Source: Bacillota bacterium
GTDB lineage: Bacteria; Bacillota; DTU030; DUMP01
Reading direction: 5' to 3'
Length of the DNA: 7,448 bases
Assembly (NCBI GenBank): GCA_012735455.1
Contig: JAAYHG010000183.1
Span: 1 to 7,448 of the forward strand
Shown: positions 1 to 5,816 of the stretch, in pieces
Layout: each line of letters starts with the position of its first letter
Numbering within the stretch: the first letter of the stretch is position 1
Notes under the pieces: generated by a model
Database searches by the model: none
Told to the model about the DNA's origin: nothing
Seen by the model: the letters and a program-made list of their open reading frames with translations, nothing else
Program-made: the position numbers and the translations under genes

Positions 1-405
1 CTAAATACAGTGGGAATTGCGGGACAGGGCGCCGGCGTAGAGTTTGTTCTGGAACAAGGACTGGCAAGAATCCGAGTCCACGAAAGCAATTTGACGCGGC
101 TTTTTATCGCAGGTCTTAGAGAGATTTCGGGTCTTAGGTTTTATGGTCCGGATGAGGACAGAGAGCGGGTGCCCACGGTGTCGGTGACTTTGCCAGGGCT
201 AGACTTGGGCGAGGTGGCCTATCGTCTAGACGCAGAGTATGGGATTATGGTGCGCTCTGGCCTACACTGTTCACCGTTGGCCCACCGGACCATAGGCACC
301 TTCCCGGAGGGCACGCTGCGCTTTTCTTTTGGCTATTTTAATACAGAAGTGGACGTGCATGCCGCTCTTCAGGCCCTGGAACGATTTGCAGCCGGGTATC
401 ATTAA
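1..405 (+). CDS. Cysteine desulfurase-like class V aminotransferase (C-terminal part; 5' end outside window)
   Basis: This is the C-terminal 134 residues of a PLP-dependent class V aminotransferase; the frame is open to the left edge, so the start and the PLP-binding lysine lie outside. The fragment opens with LNTVGIAGQGAGVEF, the segment after the lysine region in the small cysteine desulfurase-like subfamily. RSGLHCSPLAH (residues 86-95) carries the cysteine (about 90) at the position of the persulfide-forming catalytic cysteine of SufS-type enzymes, followed by the typical tail GTLRFSFGYFNTEVDV. The expected role is mobilising sulfur from cysteine for Fe-S clusters, thio-cofactors or selenium metabolism in the cytoplasm; the actual acceptor cannot be told from this fragment. 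It ends with TAA at 403-405. A 6-bp inverted repeat (402-407/417-422) covers the stop but has no T-run behind it. Family call is firm, specific role is not. Confidence 0.9.
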   Translation, partial: LNTVGIAGQGAGVEFVLEQGLARIRVHESNLTRLFIAGLREISGLRFYGPDEDRERVPTVSVTLPGLDLGEVAYRLDAEYGIMVRSGLHCSPLAHRTIGTFPEGTLRFSFGYFNTEVDVHAALQALERFAAGYH

Positions 406-461
406 GGGCATAGCAGCCTTAACGACTGCCAACAAGGAAAATTGCTTCTTTTTGCCAGGTG

Positions 462-490
462 TTGACTTTTTGCCCGAGGATGTATACAAT
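462..490 (+). promoter_or_regulatory. Sigma-A-type promoter of the small ORF at 545
   Basis: The -35 box TTGACT (462-467) and -10 box TACAAT (485-490) each match the consensus at 5 of 6 positions and are separated by exactly 17 bases. Transcription would start near 496-498, giving a leader of about 48 bases before the GTG at 545. This is the best-looking promoter in the window. Confidence 0.75.
481..488. promoter_or_regulatory. Candidate GntR/FCD operator over the -10 box
   Basis: The self-complementary octamer TGTATACA overlaps the -10 box of the small ORF's promoter. The same GTATACA core occurs at 829-835, just in front of the GntR-family gene. Operators centred on GTATAC are known for FCD regulators such as UxuR/ExuR. 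A protein bound here would block the -10 region. Assignment is inference from motif sharing and position. Confidence 0.35.
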
Positions 491-500
491 AATACACGAA

Positions 501-519
501 TACAGGCATCCTGCCTGTA
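501..519. repeat. Perfect 19-bp palindrome in the small ORF leader
   Basis: TACAGGCA and TGCCTGTA (8 bp each) flank the 3-base spacer TCC. The element begins about 4 bases after the predicted transcription start and ends 11 bases before the ribosome binding site. No T-tract follows, so it is not a terminator. It could be an operator for a dimeric regulator or a 5' stem-loop stabilising the mRNA; sequence alone does not decide. Confidence 0.7.
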
Positions 520-544
520 GCCGACAACCAGGGAGGTGCCAGGG

Positions 545-691
545 GTGAGTGTAAGTACGGCCTTCTGGGGTTTGGTAAGCAGGGAATTGCAGCTGCTTGA
601 AATGCCTCAACCTCCAGTAGAAACGGCTCTGGTTGCACTCGGGGGTATGTTTGTGGACAACTACCTATCAAGTCGCCCCCTGGAGGACTAG
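545..691 (+). CDS. 48-residue protein of unknown function in its own transcription unit
   Basis: A GTG at 545 opens 48 codons ending in TAG at 689-691. GGGAGG (531-536) lies 8 bases upstream, a near-ideal ribosome binding site. A strong promoter (462-490) and an intrinsic terminator (763-789) bracket the ORF, so it has a complete gene layout. The product starts MSVSTAFWGLVSRELQLLEM, continues PQPPVETALVALGGMFVDNY and ends LSSRPLED. It is mildly acidic, has no signal peptide and no clear membrane segment, and reads as two short helices separated by a PQPP turn. I do not recognise the family and assign no function. The alternative is a structured non-coding RNA, since several complementary segments lie within and around it; the ribosome binding site and ordinary amino-acid composition favour a protein. 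Confidence 0.6.
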   Translation: MSVSTAFWGLVSRELQLLEMPQPPVETALVALGGMFVDNYLSSRPLED

Positions 692-762
692 GCACCGCTC
701 CTACAGTACTTACGGGGCGGAACTACATGAATTTGTCAATGGCTGGCTTCCTATACGGCTTT

Positions 763-789
763 GCACCCCAATTGCGGGTGCTTCTTTTT
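763..789 (+). terminator. Intrinsic terminator after the small ORF
   Basis: GCACCC (763-768) pairs with GGGTGC (776-781) around a 7-base loop and is followed directly by TTCTTTTT (782-789). It would end a transcript of about 290 bases from the promoter at 462-490. Bases 692-762 between stop codon and hairpin hold no further gene that I can support. Confidence 0.75.
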
Positions 790-808
790 GCCTTGCGGTA
801 TAAGGCAA
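788..808. repeat. Inverted repeat over the -35 region of the regulator promoter
   Basis: TTGCCTT (788-794) and AAGGCAA (802-808) form a perfect 7-bp inverted repeat around the 7 bases GCGGTAT. The left arm shares its first two bases with the T-tract of the preceding terminator, and the repeat covers the proposed -35 box (793-798). It may be a binding site or a chance structure in a densely packed intergenic region. Confidence 0.4.
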
Positions 809-821
809 TATTGAATACAAT
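793..821 (+). promoter_or_regulatory. Probable promoter of the GntR/FCD gene
   Basis: TTGCGG (793-798, 3 of 6 to consensus) and TACAAT (816-821, 5 of 6) are spaced by 17 bases. The -10 box sits in the 9-mer ATACAATAA (815-823), which is repeated exactly at the small ORF's promoter (484-492). The weak -35 lowers confidence. The expected start near 828 leaves a leader of about 68 bases before the TTG at 896. Confidence 0.5.
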
Positions 822-824
822 AAC

Positions 825-838
825 TTTGGTATACATTT
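825..838. promoter_or_regulatory. Candidate autoregulatory operator of the GntR/FCD protein
   Basis: TTTGGTATACATTT has a GTATAC centre (829-834) and resembles the TTGGTATACCAA-type site of UxuR/ExuR regulators, although its right half is degenerate. It overlaps the predicted transcription start of the regulator's own gene, the usual place for autorepression. A related octamer lies at 481-488. Confidence 0.4.
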
Positions 839-895
839 ATGTGCTGTGGTAGGCTCAGCTTGGGGCTAGAGGCAATGTTGGAGGGAGGGTTTGAG

Positions 896-1597
896 TTGCC
901 ACGCAGAGGTGAAGCACGCAGGGCAGGAAGAGAGGTCCTAAGAGACAGCATCTTTGTCCAGCTCCGGGATGATATATTAAGAGGTCGTTTCAGCCGAGGG
1001 GAAAGCTTAGTGGAGCTTAAGCTGGCCTCTCAGTACGGTGTGAGTCGTACCCCCATTCGAGAGGCTATTAGGCAGCTAGAGATAGAGGGCTTGGTTCGTT
1101 ACCTTCCCAATCGTGGCGTGGTGGTAGAAGGAATCACTACTCAGGACGTGGAGGATATTTTTGTTATTAGGGAGCACCTGGAGGGATTGGTAGCAAGGTG
1201 GGCCGCTGCTCGCGTTACCCCCGAGGAGTTGAAGAAGCTGCACGAGGTGCTTGAGCTGCAGGAGTTTTACGTGGCCAAGGATGATGTCCACCAGATCACC
1301 GTGTTGGACACAGAGTTTCATCGCCTTCTCCTGGAGGCCAGCAAGAGCAAATCCCTACGCTATGCCCTTGGCAGCATGTTGGATTATGTAGAACAGGCGC
1401 GACTGCGTTCCCTTAGTGTGCCCGGTCGGATTCATGACTCGGTGCGGGAGCACAAGTCTATTCTGGAAGCGGTAGAGGCAGGTGACAGTGAGGAAGCAGC
1501 GCGTCTTATAGCCAAGCATATGAAAAATGCCCGCAACAACTTACTGCGGTTTGTTACCGAACAAGAAAAAAAGGACAACTCCCACGAGGATTCTTGA
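896..1597 (+). CDS. GntR-family transcriptional regulator, FadR/FCD subfamily
   Basis: A cytoplasmic DNA-binding repressor or activator of 233 residues with a metabolite-responsive C-terminal domain. The winged helix-turn-helix occupies roughly residues 15-77; the recognition part reads SRTPIREAIRQLEIEGLV (50-67) followed by the wing NRGVVV (72-77). The C-terminal FCD helical bundle keeps the usual metal-binding set: Asp138 and His142 in DTEFH, His186 in REHKSILEA and His208 in AKHM. FCD members commonly sense carboxylates or sugar acids; the effector here is unknown. The TTG at 896 is chosen because GGAGGGAGGG (880-889) lies 6 bases upstream. An in-frame ATG at 839 adds 19 unlikely residues, lacks a ribosome binding site and overlaps the operator-like region. 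The gene has its own promoter and terminator, so it is not in an operon with the large enzyme gene downstream. Confidence 0.93.
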   Translation: MPRRGEARRAGREVLRDSIFVQLRDDILRGRFSRGESLVELKLASQYGVSRTPIREAIRQLEIEGLVRYLPNRGVVVEGITTQDVEDIFVIREHLEGLVARWAAARVTPEELKKLHEVLELQEFYVAKDDVHQITVLDTEFHRLLLEASKSKSLRYALGSMLDYVEQARLRSLSVPGRIHDSVREHKSILEAVEAGDSEEAARLIAKHMKNARNNLLRFVTEQEKKDNSHEDS

Positions 1598-1601
1598 CTC
1601 T

Positions 1602-1630
1602 AGTCCCGGGAAACCGGGACTTTCTTGCTT
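1602..1630 (+). terminator. Strong intrinsic terminator after the GntR gene
   Basis: AGTCCCGG (1602-1609) pairs perfectly with CCGGGACT (1614-1621) around a GAAA tetraloop, followed by the T-rich run TTTCTTGCTT. It starts 5 bases after the regulator's stop codon and separates it transcriptionally from the gene at 1688. Confidence 0.9.
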
Positions 1631-1647
1631 GCTTCCTTAGTAAACGG

Positions 1648-1664
1648 GGTATCCTAGGTAATAC
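1648..1664. repeat. Imperfect palindrome upstream of the glycosyltransferase-GH130 gene
   Basis: GGTATCCTAGGTAATAC (1648-1664, first G at 1648 or 1649) has the palindromic core CCTAGG with outer GTAT and ATAC arms, one arm carrying two extra bases. It lies between the terminator and the ribosome binding site of the next gene, so a regulator could act here. The arms resemble the halves of the GTATAC sites, but the spacing differs. I see no convincing -35/-10 pair here; TATCCT (1650-1655) and TAATAC (1659-1664) are weak -10 candidates. Confidence 0.25.
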
Positions 1665-1687
1665 TTCCGGCTTTTGGAGGGGCAGAT

Positions 1688-4600
1688 ATGGATATTCAAG
1701 AGTTGAGAAGGCGCGAAGCGCTATTCCAGCAGGTGCTCGATGGAGCTCTGAAGAGGATTGAAGACCTAGGCAGCAATGATGTGGTGGTAGGGATCCCCTT
1801 TTACAATGAGAAGGATACACTGCCTCAGGTTTTAGCAACTGCAGTTCAGGGTTTAAAACCTTTTCTCAATGTGAAGCCGCTCTTAGTATGTGCAGGTGAT
1901 CCAGCGGGGCATGAGGCGCTGGCGGCTGTGGAAGGCCTAGAACTGGAGGTGCCTTGTCACGCCTTTTTACTACCAGAAGGCGCCAATGGCCGCGGGTTCA
2001 GCATCCGCGCCATACTCGAGATAGCACGGGCCTTGGCTGCGGATGCGCTACTACTAGAAGCGGATCTTAAACAGCAGGATAGCTTTGGTTTCAAGGCCAG
2101 TTGGATAGAAAGGCTTCTTTTCCCTCTGCTCAAAGACTACGACTTGGTTATCTCCAGTTTTCGGCGCCACTACTTTGAGGATCCTACCGGGGCCCTTTTC
2201 GCGGGGCCGCTTTTGGAGGCGCTCTTTGGCCTGCGGGCAAGCGATCCTCTCAGTGGTCTTTATGGCATCTCACGCAGTCTGGTAGAAGAATACTGTACAG
2301 GTATCGATTGGTGGTACGGTGCTGCCGGCGGATTCGGAGTGAACCCATGGCTGCTTGCTCAAGCAGTGGTATGGGGCAAGAGAATCTGCGAGGTCAGCCT
2401 GGGAACTAAGTTCAGTCCTCCTACCCTGGCAAAGAGGACGCACGTCTTCAAGGAGGTGGCCCGTGCTCTCTTTGATTGTGCCAAGAGCAATGAGGATTAC
2501 TGGCTTAAGTCCGAACTGATCCTCAAGTGTCCTGATATTTATGGCCTAGAGGCACGTGACCGTCCATTTGAGATGAATTGTCACGTAGAGGAGTTGGTGG
2601 CCTCCTTTCAAAATGGCTTTGATCAGTTTAGGTCTCTCTTTGCTCGGGTTTTACCAGCGGCTGAGTATCAGGCCCTTGAAGCTTTGAGCGACAACGCCAG
2701 CCAGGGGGAAGGGTTTTGCCTCAACGAAGAGCTTTGGACCCACGTGGTCTACTATCTGCTTCAAGCGTATGCCTTCGATCAAGGCTTAAAACCAGATGAT
2801 ATCCTGGAGGGGTTGCGTGCAGCCTATGACTGCCGGGTTGCCAGCTTCATCATAAGCATAAACAGTTTTCGCACCCAGGTAGGTGAGGTCAAAAACCTGG
2901 ATCTGGAAGAACTTACTTATGAACAGGTGCGACGACTAAGAAAAAACCAGGTTAAGGAATTCCGCCGCTTCAAGAGTGGTTTCTTGAAAACCTGGGTAGA
3001 ACGCGCAGCTGAGGTACGGCCGGTGATCACTCCCCTGGACTACCTGGAATTTATTCCCGGTGTTCCTTTGGCTCTGCCCAAAGAAATAAAGGGCTTGGGT
3101 GGAAATCCGGTTCGGACCGGTCATATCTTTCGGCGTTTACATGGGAAGTATAGCGACGCTTTTCATAGGTTTGTGCATGAGGAACTAGGACTGGAAAAAA
3201 AGCTCACTCCGGCGGAGATTGGCACAGGCATGGAGGAGTTCATGTCCGAGCTGGAACAAGCCGTGGGTGGTCTACTGCCTGGCGACCTTTTTTCGCCGAA
3301 GGGAATACGTGATGTAGCAGAGAGGATTTTTACTCTACTGCCCCATCAGAACGTAGTTACGGTAAAGGCGGAGATCTTGGAGCGCCTTCTTACGGAGTTC
3401 CCACCGGCTGGCCTCTTGATTGGCCTGGGCTACTCCAGCACATCAGAGCTTCTTTCCCACCTGGATGTCAGGGATGCCCTGGCCTTGGCTTGTATCAGTG
3501 AAGAACGTGAATACATCGATCGCATTCACTGGTGGCTAGAGGACAACCTTCGCCCCGATAACCTGGAAGAAGTAGAGCTGCGCCCTTTGGTCTTTACGCC
3601 GGAAACCTTTCCTGGTGTGGGTGAGCTGCGGGATATTACACATTACGATCGCCTAGCAGCACGCATAGTGGTCAGCAACATTCCCAAGGGATTGGGTGGA
3701 TCCTATCCCAAGCTGCGCTACTTTACCCACATAGCCAAGAGCATAGTGGAGGCCGAGCACTATTCTTTAGTCTGGCAGATCTATGCCCGTGAGCGCAAAG
3801 AGTTCGGCAATAAGCTGGTCAACTCCGTGATTAAGCAACGCGCGCCCAAAATCTTTTCGGCCGCCAACATGTTCCAAAACTGGCACCACCGTGATCTTAC
3901 CGGGCGTCTGAGTGTCATGGCAGACGACCTGTCTCGTACCGGCCGGGAGGAAGTAGCGCGCCTGTTGCGCTTGCTGGTCGCCGGCTACGGGCTCAGCCTG
4001 ACCCTGGACGATGGCACCTTTATCCCCTGCTCTGCTTGGACCTGGGCCAGTTACAGTTTCCGGGGCGGGAAGGGTGTGCCCACGCCCCTCTCGTTACATG
4101 TAGAGCGCAACTGGTTCCACCATGACCTCCTAGAAGAGATCTATAAGGAAATGGGTTACCGGGCGCAGGACATCATGATGGAAGTGATTAAGCGCATAGG
4201 TGAAGGCCACGAAACCACTGATTTAGTGGATTCGCTCCTGGGAGTGCGCCCGGCGGAGGAAGTTGTCGTAGTGCAAGACGTGGGCAATGCGCCGCCAGCC
4301 GGACAGCTGGTGCGGAGCGAACACAACCCTCTTCTGGAGCCTGTTCCTGAGCATCCCTGGGAAAGCCGCTATGTGCTCAATGCGGCTACTGTGCGCTTGA
4401 AGGGAAAGGTACACCTTTTGTATCGAGCCTTTGGTGATGACGAGGTGTCGCGTATTGGCCTGGCCATCTTCGACGGTGACCAGCTGGTGGCAAGGCTACC
4501 GGACCCTGTCTTTAGTCCGGCCACACCAGAGGAGAGCCGCGGCTGCGAAGACCCCCGGGTGGTGGTCATCGACGACCGACTCTATATGGTCTACACAGCC

Positions 4601-5266
4601 TACGATGGGGTGGGGGCCCAGGTAGCCGGGGCTGTGATCGGGATAGAGGACTTTCTGGCGCAGCGCTTTGACCGCTGGGAGCGCATGGGGCTGGCTTTCC
4701 CGGGCCTTTGGGATAAAGATGCCATACTCTTTCCGGAAAAGATCAAGAACAAGTGGGTTATGTACCACCGGGTGGAGCCGAGCATCTGGGTATCTTATTC
4801 CGACAGCCTGAAGTTTCCGTGGCCCAAGCAGAACCACAAGATCATTATTGGCCCTCGTTCCGGGCTCATGTGGGACTCCCTTAAGATTGGTTCCGGCTCC
4901 CAACCCATTAAGACCAAGTACGGTTGGCTGCTTATCTACCATGGAGTTAGCAACACCATGGCCTATCGGCTTGGAGTGATCCTGGTGGATCTTAAAGACC
5001 CTGGCCGACTGCTCTACCGTTCGCCCAATCCTATCCTCTCCCCGGAGACGGAGCATGAGATAGGAGAGCGTGGTCGTTCTTGGGTGCCCAATGTGGTCTT
5101 TACCTGTGGTGCGGTGCCTGATACGGATAAAGAGGTGCTGGAGGATGAGGACGAAATCCTGGTTTACTACGGAGCCTCGGATACCTACATGTGCCTGGCC
5201 AAGGCTAAGGTTGCCGACCTGGTCCCGGAAGCTGTGCGTCAGCGCTTACTCAGGGTACGCAAGTAA
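1688..5266 (+). CDS. Fusion enzyme: GT-A glycosyltransferase - unknown middle region - GH130 phosphorylase-type domain
   Basis: A 1192-residue cytoplasmic protein with no signal peptide; GGAGGGG (1676-1682) lies 5 bases before the ATG. Residues 31-265 form a nucleotide-sugar glycosyltransferase domain: VVVGIPFYNE (32-41), LPEGANGRGFSIR (95-107), the DxD-like LLEADLK (122-128), and RRHYFEDPTGALFAG followed by DPLSGLYGIS (159-195), the layout of glucosyl- and mannosyl-glycerate synthases (GT81/GT78-like). Residues 300-850 are unfamiliar and rich in Trp, His and Arg near 680-815. Residues 875-1180 are a GH130 five-blade propeller: HNPLLEPV, LNAATVRLKGKVHLLYRAF, GCEDPRV (954-957 region, with Asp955 as the family's usual general acid), WDKDAILFPEKI (1008-1019), MYHR (1025-1028), YHG (1084-1086). 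GH130 enzymes phosphorolyse beta-mannosides; the conserved Lys and His suggest phosphorolysis rather than hydrolysis. A joint synthesis/breakdown role is inferred; the sugar is unknown. The frame is uninterrupted, so this is a real fusion. Confidence 0.88.
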   Translation: MDIQELRRREALFQQVLDGALKRIEDLGSNDVVVGIPFYNEKDTLPQVLATAVQGLKPFLNVKPLLVCAGDPAGHEALAAVEGLELEVPCHAFLLPEGANGRGFSIRAILEIARALAADALLLEADLKQQDSFGFKASWIERLLFPLLKDYDLVISSFRRHYFEDPTGALFAGPLLEALFGLRASDPLSGLYGISRSLVEEYCTGIDWWYGAAGGFGVNPWLLAQAVVWGKRICEVSLGTKFSPPTLAKRTHVFKEVARALFDCAKSNEDYWLKSELILKCPDIYGLEARDRPFEMNCHVEELVASFQNGFDQFRSLFARVLPAAEYQALEALSDNASQGEGFCLNEELWTHVVYYLLQAYAFDQGLKPDDILEGLRAAYDCRVASFIISINSFRTQVGEVKNLDLEELTYEQVRRLRKNQVKEFRRFKSGFLKTWVERAAEVRPVITPLDYLEFIPGVPLALPKEIKGLGGNPVRTGHIFRRLHGKYSDAFHRFVHEELGLEKKLTPAEIGTGMEEFMSELEQAVGGLLPGDLFSPKGIRDVAERIFTLLPHQNVVTVKAEILERLLTEFPPAGLLIGLGYSSTSELLSHLDVRDALALACISEEREYIDRIHWWLEDNLRPDNLEEVELRPLVFTPETFPGVGELRDITHYDRLAARIVVSNIPKGLGGSYPKLRYFTHIAKSIVEAEHYSLVWQIYARERKEFGNKLVNSVIKQRAPKIFSAANMFQNWHHRDLTGRLSVMADDLSRTGREEVARLLRLLVAGYGLSLTLDDGTFIPCSAWTWASYSFRGGKGVPTPLSLHVERNWFHHDLLEEIYKEMGYRAQDIMMEVIKRIGEGHETTDLVDSLLGVRPAEEVVVVQDVGNAPPAGQLVRSEHNPLLEPVPEHPWESRYVLNAATVRLKGKVHLLYRAFGDDEVSRIGLAIFDGDQLVARLPDPVFSPATPEESRGCEDPRVVVIDDRLYMVYTAYDGVGAQVAGAVIGIEDFLAQRFDRWERMGLAFPGLWDKDAILFPEKIKNKWVMYHRVEPSIWVSYSDSLKFPWPKQNHKIIIGPRSGLMWDSLKIGSGSQPIKTKYGWLLIYHGVSNTMAYRLGVILVDLKDPGRLLYRSPNPILSPETEHEIGERGRSWVPNVVFTCGAVPDTDKEVLEDEDEILVYYGASDTYMCLAKAKVADLVPEAVRQRLLRVRK

Positions 5267-5360
5267 TGCGATGGGAGTAGACTTCAGGGAAACCAGTCTT
5301 GTGGGCCGAACCCCGTCTATGGTAGAGTGAAAGAGAGTGTGAAGGGGGGAGGAAAAGATA

Positions 5361-5810
5361 GTGCCCAAAGCAGACCTGGTTTCCCGGTTTCTTGCCGCTC
5401 TCATTGACGGCCTTATTGCCGGAGTGCTAATGCTGGTTCCTCTGGTTGGATTTATTGCTGGTGGGGTATACACCCTGACCAAGGACGGGATTGTGTATGA
5501 ACTAACCCGGAATCCGGAATACAAGAGCCGGACCATTGGCAAGAAATTGCTCCGGCTCACAGTAGAGCGCAATGACGGTGGTGAGATAGATCTAGCTACT
5601 TCAGCCAAGCGTAATCTGCCGTTGGCCATTGGCAGCTTGATCGGTATCGTCCCAATTCTCGGCTGGGTGATCGGACCACTTGTTGCCCCGATCTTAACTG
5701 TTATTGAAATCGTTCTGGTAGTGGTCGATGCCTCTGGACGCCGCCTGGGTGACAGGTGGGCGGGTACTCAGGTGGTCCCGGAGAGGTTGGCATTGCCGCC
5801 TAGCAACTAG
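5361..5810 (+). CDS. RDD-family integral membrane protein
   Basis: A 149-residue membrane protein. The signature residues are present: Arg9 and Asp16 in SRFLAALIDGLI, the middle motif RTIGKKLLRLTV (57-68), and the closing DASGRRLGDRWAGTQVV (123-139). Hydrophobic stretches at about 10-38, 86-104 and 105-123 give the usual three membrane passes. RDD proteins have no single established function; some have been linked to ion or osmotic homeostasis. The start is GTG at 5361 with GGGGGAGG (5345-5352) 8 bases upstream. It lies 94 bases after the fusion enzyme with no terminator between, so read-through is possible; a weak promoter (TTGTGG 5299-5304, TAGAGT 5323-5328, 18-base spacer) may also serve it. 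Its stop is 6 bases from the stop of the convergent gene. Confidence 0.88.
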   Translation: MPKADLVSRFLAALIDGLIAGVLMLVPLVGFIAGGVYTLTKDGIVYELTRNPEYKSRTIGKKLLRLTVERNDGGEIDLATSAKRNLPLAIGSLIGIVPILGWVIGPLVAPILTVIEIVLVVVDASGRRLGDRWAGTQVVPERLALPPSN

Positions 5811-5816
5811 TGGTTC

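Noticed and set aside
402..455. Possible terminator after the cysteine desulfurase-like gene
   Set aside because: The TTAAGG/CCTTAA stem is short with a 9-base loop and is not followed by a T-tract; the later TTCTTTTT run (447-454) has no adequate hairpin before it.
520..720. 6S RNA or another known structured RNA in place of the small ORF
   Set aside because: Size and some complementarity are suggestive, but I cannot see the 6S central-bubble layout, and the ribosome binding site plus open frame favour a protein. Kept only as an open question among the findings.
727..852. A 41-codon hydrophobic ORF (ATG 727 to TAG 850) downstream of the small ORF
   Set aside because: It runs through the terminator hairpin, the regulator promoter and the operator-like site, and has only a poor ribosome binding site (GGGGCGG). 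It is more simply explained as chance in regulatory DNA.
839..895. ATG at 839 as the start of the GntR-family protein
   Set aside because: It lacks a ribosome binding site, lies about 10 bases after the predicted transcription start, and adds MCCGRLSLGLEAMLEGGFE, which is partly the translated ribosome binding site of the TTG at 896.
4496..5056. Minus-strand ORF of 186 codons inside the fusion enzyme gene
   Set aside because: It lies fully antisense to the conserved GH130 domain, has no recognisable motif and no ribosome binding site of note; it is a shadow of the GC-rich coding strand.
5466..5471. A third GTATAC in the RDD gene as an operator
   Set aside because: It falls inside coding sequence (codons for GVYT) with no promoter nearby and its flanks do not resemble the two intergenic sites.
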